Below, one piece after another: positions 59,060-64,000 of a stretch of 64,000 bases of DNA. The translations under genes and the position numbers were made by a program. The stretch comes from Agapanthus africanus (taxonomy: Eukaryota > Streptophyta > Magnoliopsida > Asparagales > Amaryllidaceae). Numbering within the stretch: position 1 is the first letter of the stretch; each line of letters opens with the position of its first letter. The stretch is from the NCBI GenBank assembly GCA_030015575.1, contig JASDDO010000016.1:112487241-112551240 (forward strand), written 5' to 3'. The notes below the pieces were generated by a model. It was not told the DNA's origin and did not search any database. It saw only the letters and a program-made list of their open reading frames with translations.

Positions 59060-60412
59060 TGTCACGGCCCGCAGGGGTACGGAACGTGACTGGCACTTAA
59101 GTTACGAAACGTCTCAAGACATCCGTAATATAAGTAAGCCAAAGCCCAGAAATCAAAACCAAATAAGCAGAAGAGTGAAGAAAAACCAATCAATTGAAAG
59201 CGAGTTTATCAAATAAGTCATATAAAACCTTTTTCAAAAACAATATCAATTTTTCCGAAAATTTCGGCAGAGTCTCCTTTGTAAATACTGGCCCCCAAAA
59301 TGGGTACAACAAGAATATATATGAATCCAACAAATAAGGCATCCCCAAGCGGGAGCTAGCTCTTCGCCATAAGGCGGTCACAAATCCCACGCAATATAAA
59401 GCAACAACATGCGAAATAATCATAATGAAGCATGAGAAAAACAGCATGTCGACTCAAGTGAGTTCGACCCCAAAATACAGCATAAAAGTCCACAAACCTC
59501 ACAGTCTCATCTCTAGGTCAATAAACAATAATACTGGTAGATACAGTAGATGGAGTACTCTAGATACAAAGAATATGAAAGGTGGTGCAAAAATAATCAT
59601 ATAACCCACCTAAGAGCAAAACCTCGAGTCCAGGCAAAGAGGAAAAAGAAGCAAGCGCATCCGCCGCTACTGTACTGACGGAGCGGACCTGCAAAAGGCT
59701 ATGGCACAACGGTGGTGAGTTGCCAACTCGTGAGTAATAAATAACATCTACACAGGCAATCGAATGCATGCACACAAGCATCCTAGCATCTAAATACAGG
59801 TAAGGAAGGACATAATGGCAAGTATGTATGCAATATGGATATACTAGCAGGTATGAATGCAATGCGAATCAACTCGTGATCTGAATGTGTAAGTATAAGA
59901 AATCATGTTTTTCCCTTTAAGAATCTCTTTTGAAATACCAGCACAATACCAATAGAATCAACAAGAACCTGTGTCCAGCAACGACACCTCAAAACTATCT
60001 CAAATCACATATATCCATATCATAGTATCTCTGGCATCAGCCATCCGGCTGACCCAGCTCAATATCAAAATCTCATCATCTCGCGGCCACGGTCGGTATC
60101 CTCTGGATATCCGCCGTGCCAAACAGTCACCGGTAGGTAATCCGCCCCCTGCCAGGCTCAACTTCAACACCACATTCATCTTGCCCCGGGGTACCATACC
60201 GGGCCCACCATATACCCGTGACGGTTCCTCCACTCCTCGACACGGATCTTGAAAACCATAGCAAACTCATGGTGGACGACACTTACATCACTAGAAAACC
60301 GCAATTTACATACTTTTAAAAAAGTAATAAGTTTAGAAATTTTCCGGCTTTCCCCCAAAATCCAGAAATATCATAAAATCTCAAGAAGTCCTCGCAAGTG
60401 CATATGTCAATG
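59060..60412 (-). repeat. Giant gypsy-type LTR at the right edge (copy 4), part 1
   Basis: Starts TGTCACGGCCCGC and aligns to the LARD-like LTR edge (32069, 49931) at roughly three bases in four, improving near 60190-60400. It is a sister family in minus orientation, inserted in the Tat tandem array. Its acceptor-like TTTGCAG|G on the minus strand is at 59089-59090 plus 600, that is 59689/59688. Solo B interrupts it at 60412. Confidence 0.83.
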
Positions 60413-60877
60413 TGTAACATTTAGGAAAAGTTAGAAATAAATAAAATTAATTAAATTAAAAATAAAGTGATAAATCACAAAACAGTTAAAATCAAATACG
60501 CCAATCTTCATAAGTTATATGTAATACAAATTAAATTAGAATTTTTGAATGTAATTTAAATAAGTTATAAGGGTTTTAATGATAAATTTAGCTTCATTTT
60601 AACAAAATATGTGTTTTATAATAAGTTAAGTTGTGAGGGGTTAAATTATAAAGTTAGGTTTTATGCAAATATAAGATAGTTAAGGTTTTAATTGAAAGTG
60701 TTGGAAAAGTCAAATTAGTTCAGAATTTTATTTAGATTAAAAGGGAAAATGTGAAGATAAATCAAAAACACCTCATGCTTGCATGTTTACAAATTCATTA
60801 CACCTCCTTCTTGCATGAAACATGCACCCTTCAACCCTTGACACCACCTCCTTAACCTTATCCCTTCCTCCTCTCAC

Positions 60878-60885
60878 ATATATAG
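60878..60885 (+). promoter_or_regulatory. TATA-like box of solo LTR B
   Basis: ATATATAG in a pyrimidine-rich setting (CTCCTCTCAC before it), about 465 bases into the LTR. A start near 60910 would put the donor-like site about 0.8 kb downstream, inside the transcribed part. Confidence 0.5.
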
Positions 60886-61724
60886 CTCATTCTCAGTTCA
60901 AAACTGAGATTAAAACTCAAGAATTTAAAAGGAAAAGAAAAATTAAGAGAGAAAAAGAAGAACAAGAGGAAGAAGAAGAAGAAGAAACTTGTTCTTGGAG
61001 ATGGTTCATCATCAAGCTAGGAGGGACTTAGTCATTTGGAGGGTTATTCCTACAGCAATATAGGAGGGTAAAACTCTTAAACACAGTAGGGATTAGATTC
61101 TGTAGCTTAGTTAGTTTAGAGTTAATCAAGTCACATAATATCGTATTTTGGTTAAAATTAGTATCTGTTAAAATCTGCTAATGATTGGAAGGTAATTAAT
61201 TGAACTAAACAGAGTTAAAATGATATAGATAACAACTAGAACAAACCACAAGACCACGACATCAGGGGGCCGGTTTTGGGCCGGCGGCCATACACAAAAA
61301 TCCGGCGTCGCCGGCCATGGGGAGGACTTTGTGGATTTGGTCTTTTGGGTAGTTTACAGTACACAATTTTGGCTAATTTGGTGCTGTTTAATTAAATTAG
61401 TTTTACTGTAAAAAGAATCTGGAAAGATATATCGGAAAGGGTATCGTAAAACACTAAATACGACACAACTAAATCACGTCGCGTTTTAATTTCTGAAACA
61501 GTACAGATTAAGGTTAAAATCCAGCAAGATTAAATGTTTAATAACTTGATATAATCAGATAGTATGTAGCTTGTGATTAGGAAAGCGTGTTTTTCATTTC
61601 CGTTATATCGGAATAGCCGTTTTTCTTATATACGTTAATCTGTAAATTTAGACTCGGATACAAGAATTACGGAAGCCGCGAGGAAAGGGAAAGGATTAGC
61701 GATTCCGGAGTAGATTCGACTTTT

Positions 61725-61748
61725 CCGGTGAGTAGACTAAACATCTAC
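61725..61748 (+). other. Splice-donor-like site with hairpin, solo B
   Basis: CCG|GTGAGTAGAC; hairpin GTAGA (61732-61736) with TCTAC (61744-61748). The boundary is at 61727/61728. Confidence 0.52.
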
Positions 61749-61881
61749 CGGGGAATTTTGTAAAGATGGCGTGTTTCGCCCGTAGTTTTACTTAACTTGA
61801 TACTTATATTGTTATGCCAAATTGATCATGTGCATTCATTATATATACACATAAATTGAGTAGATGATTAGAACACTTCAC

Positions 61882-61942
61882 AATTATCGACGAGTCATGC
61901 CACGTGCACATATTATATGCTACACACACCTCGTCGATATTG
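61882..61942 (+). other. Conserved long stem-loop, solo B
   Basis: AATTATCGACGAG (61882-61894) pairs with CTCGTCGATATTG-type arm (61930-61942), nine perfect pairs through ATCGACGAG/CTCGTCGAT. The C in GACGA and G in TCGTC are paired changes relative to GATGA/TCATC elsewhere. Confidence 0.68.
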
Positions 61943-63342
61943 CCATGTCACTTACACTTAAATATCATACTTGTTAACATGGATTTATATCATATTTCAC
62001 ATACCAAATATAGTGGTAGATTGCATCATTGACATCCTGTTGCTTTATGCGTATTTCTATGTTGTATATGAGGTAGATACAGAATTGAGGATTTATGGTT
62101 TTGAGTTTTGAATACTATTACATAAATCCAGTATTTTCATGATTGATGTGTCATGTCCACCATGAGATAATTTCTGTTTTGGTTTTATTCCGGACCGAGT
62201 GGGGGAGATATACGGTCGCGGATTTTACATTATCCATACTGAGTGGGGGAGATATACAGTTGGATACATGGTGGACCCGGTCGAGACCGAGGGGCAGGAT
62301 AGCCGTATTGAGACGGGGGAGCCTAGCGAGGTTACTCGATACCGGAGTTGGTAATAAAAATACGGCGTGTATCTAGAGGATAACGACCGATATTATGGGT
62401 ATAGGATCATTCGGGGAATGATGCCTGTAAGAAATGAAAGTTTTGTGTCGTTGATGGACACCGAGAAATGATTTTATTTGAGTTCTGATTTCCGAAGTAT
62501 CATGAGATTTATTGTTGAACTTCACATATACTCATATCTCATATTGATTCATATTCAGTAGCTTGATCGTCATATTTACTTTATTCGCCTTTATATGTTA
62601 GTCGTATTCACTGAGTTGGCAACTCATCTCCGTTGTGCCACAGTTCCTTGCAGGGATAGAGTGGACGGGTAGCTACGAGGCAGAGATACTTTTGCAGTTG
62701 TATTCCATCTTTTGATCGGTAGGTTACATGTGTAGTAACCTTCCTTTTTGATTTTGTATTTTTTATCTAGAAAGTCTCCATCAAACCTGTATTTTGACTG
62801 AGAATGAGAGATGGTATATATATGGACAGTTGAGATCCATTGATCAGTATCATAGTTTTTTTTTTTGAGATTCAGTGATGTTCTATATGTTTATATTCAT
62901 GTTTATTGTTAATATTGTTGATTCCAACTAGGAATACAACTAAACTTAACCTTTATTCTTTGTTTAATAAATTAACTTCATAAATTGAGATTTTTACTTA
63001 AAAACTAAATTTTCATAAATAATTCCGCAATAAGGTATTTTGATCTTGGTTTTCAGCTTACTTGGACTTGTGCATATCTTTAGATATGATATAATCTAAG
63101 TGCCGGTCACATCCAAACTTGGGTCGTGACACAATGATAATGAATGCATATGGTATCAATAATCAAGTTGCGATGTATGATTAATAGACTAGGCATGAAC
63201 AAATAATATGATGAAGCACATGCACATGAATAGCAATCCTACGATTTCATTTTAAGGAATTAAAGCAATAGCGCGAGTTTAAGTATCAATTATAGTAAAA
63301 GGTTTCAATTTAAAGGTTATCTAGTGTGGTGGCATGGCAATT

Positions 63343-63400
63343 ACCAGGGTGTGTGTGTAAGCATGAATAGTGCTCGTGCTGTATATAAAAACCCTGGCAA
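63343..63400 (-). other. Conserved long stem-loop, LTR copy 4
   Basis: ACCAGGGT (63343-63350) pairs with ACCCTGG (63391-63397). The flanks GGCATGGCAATT and CAATGGTGCAG match the other LTRs, but the stem sequence is different and still complementary. Confidence 0.68.
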
Positions 63401-63565
63401 TGGTGCAGATGTCCTATAAAATGGTTTCGTATATGTTTGTCAATATAGGGCATGAATGTAGCAAATAATCATACAAGTATTACACCCCTAATTACTAATA
63501 TTACTAAGAATCTTTTAAGTTACTAAAACTATCGGGCGACTTGCGCCATCCAACGATAGTCCCCC

Positions 63566-63589
63566 GTAGATGTTACATCTACTCACCGG
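63566..63589 (-). other. Splice-donor-like site with hairpin, LTR copy 4
   Basis: On the minus strand CCG|GTGAGTAGATGT; the hairpin is GTAGAT/ATCTAC (63566-63582), extendable to 8 bp around one base. Confidence 0.52.
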
Positions 63590-64000
63590 AATCCCTAACT
63601 AGTCACGTCCGATCACCGCTTTCCCCTTTCGAGCCGCGTCTAACGTCTCCGCGACCGAACCTGGAATTTACATCAATACAAACATAAGGTTACAAATCAA
63701 GAACGACGCAATTCCTTAACGAAAATACCAGCGTTCACTAGCTAGGTACAACGTGCACAAGGTGCGCGGAACACACGCGAAAATTGCAAAAACTGCAAAA
63801 ATCGCCGATTTGGTCGCCCGGCAAAACTAAAACCCGAACACCCAAAAATCCGCACTCACACATCCTAAATGTCATAGGATAAGCCAAAAATATAATCTAG
63901 ATATCGCAATTAATTTTCCACAAAAATTTACATAAAACCTAGTAAGTTAGAAATTGCAAATTTGATGCAAACATCGACAATTAGCGACAAATTTAACACA

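Larger units (their letters stand above)
60413..63131 (+). repeat. Solo LTR B (2.7 kb)
   Basis: 2719 bp from TGTAACATTTAGG to GTCGTGACA, with a perfect duplication CAATG at 60408-60412 and 63132-63136, and no interior or second LTR. It shares terminal bases and internal blocks with solo A and, inverted, with the LARD-like LTRs, but is shorter and diverged. In order: TATA-like box (60878), donor-like site (61728), long stem (61882-61942), GGTGGACCCGG block (about 62271), GAGTTGGCAACTC and acceptor-like CTTGCAG|G (62653/62654). Confidence 0.9.
63137..64000 (-). repeat. Giant gypsy-type LTR at the right edge (copy 4), part 2
   Basis: Continues the LTR interrupted by solo B; GTCAATG before solo B and the bases after it form the same GTCAATGATAATGAA string as at 43859 and 51299. 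It runs out of the window, more diverged from the LARD-like LTR here. It contains the long stem (63343-63400) and donor hairpin (63566-63589). Confidence 0.8.

Overview
The window is plant nuclear DNA, most likely from an angiosperm with a large, repeat-rich genome. It is built entirely of nested LTR retrotransposons, and I see no host gene, tRNA or rRNA. Evidence for a plant: Ty1/copia elements and a Ty3/gypsy Tat-lineage element with a second (archaeal-type) RNase H, primer-binding sites for initiator tRNA-Met (TGGTATCAGAGC), 2-4.5 kb LTRs, and 5-bp target duplications.

Layout, outermost first. A Tat-lineage Ty3/gypsy element is the oldest layer: pol at 17546-19494, the integrase C-terminus at 56909-57178, then an antisense extra ORF with its own TATA box (57425-57969) and a hairpin-rich tandem array (about 58225-59059). 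Four insertions split it. (1) A decayed copia, 'copia D' (pol 3252-4860, 3' LTR 4861-6849 plus 17431-17545), is itself cut by a giant gypsy-type LTR (1-3251) and by copia 1 (6850-17425, TSD AGGTT). (2) Copia 2 (19495-56908) sits in the Tat integrase. (3) Copia 2 contains a 4.3 kb solo LTR ('solo A', 26672-30988, TSD CTTTG) and a minus-strand LARD-like non-autonomous gypsy element (32069-54406, TSD GGCGG) with 4.47 kb LTRs and only 2.97 kb inside. Copia 3 (33226-43641, TSD CCGGG), young and apparently whole, lies inside one of those LTRs. (4) A second giant minus-strand LTR starts at 59060 and leaves the window; it carries a 2.7 kb solo LTR ('solo B', 60413-63131, TSD CAATG).

The three dateable copia elements and D are relatives: each LTR is about 2.1 kb and opens TGTTGG or TGTTAG. 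Copia 1-3 share a 2.1-2.7 kb non-coding leader before gag with conserved hairpins. LTR divergence counted by eye agrees with the nesting: copia 3 about 0.6%, the LARD-like element about 0.8%, copia 1 about 2%, copia 2 several per cent.

The most interesting signal is in the giant gypsy-type LTRs. Four diverged families (LARD-like, solo A, solo B, and the LTR at 59060) share, in sense orientation, a consensus 5' splice site followed by a small hairpin with compensatory changes, a longer stem-loop whose stem sequence changes between families while pairing is kept, and a TTGCAG|G acceptor-like site. I read this as a candidate intron lying wholly inside the LTR with a conserved RNA structure in it. 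Other points of note: a leader module shared between copia and the LARD-like element, a degenerate hairpin array in the LARD-like interior, a WRKY W-box cluster only in the young copia, and an ABRE/TATA promoter arrangement for the Tat antisense ORF.
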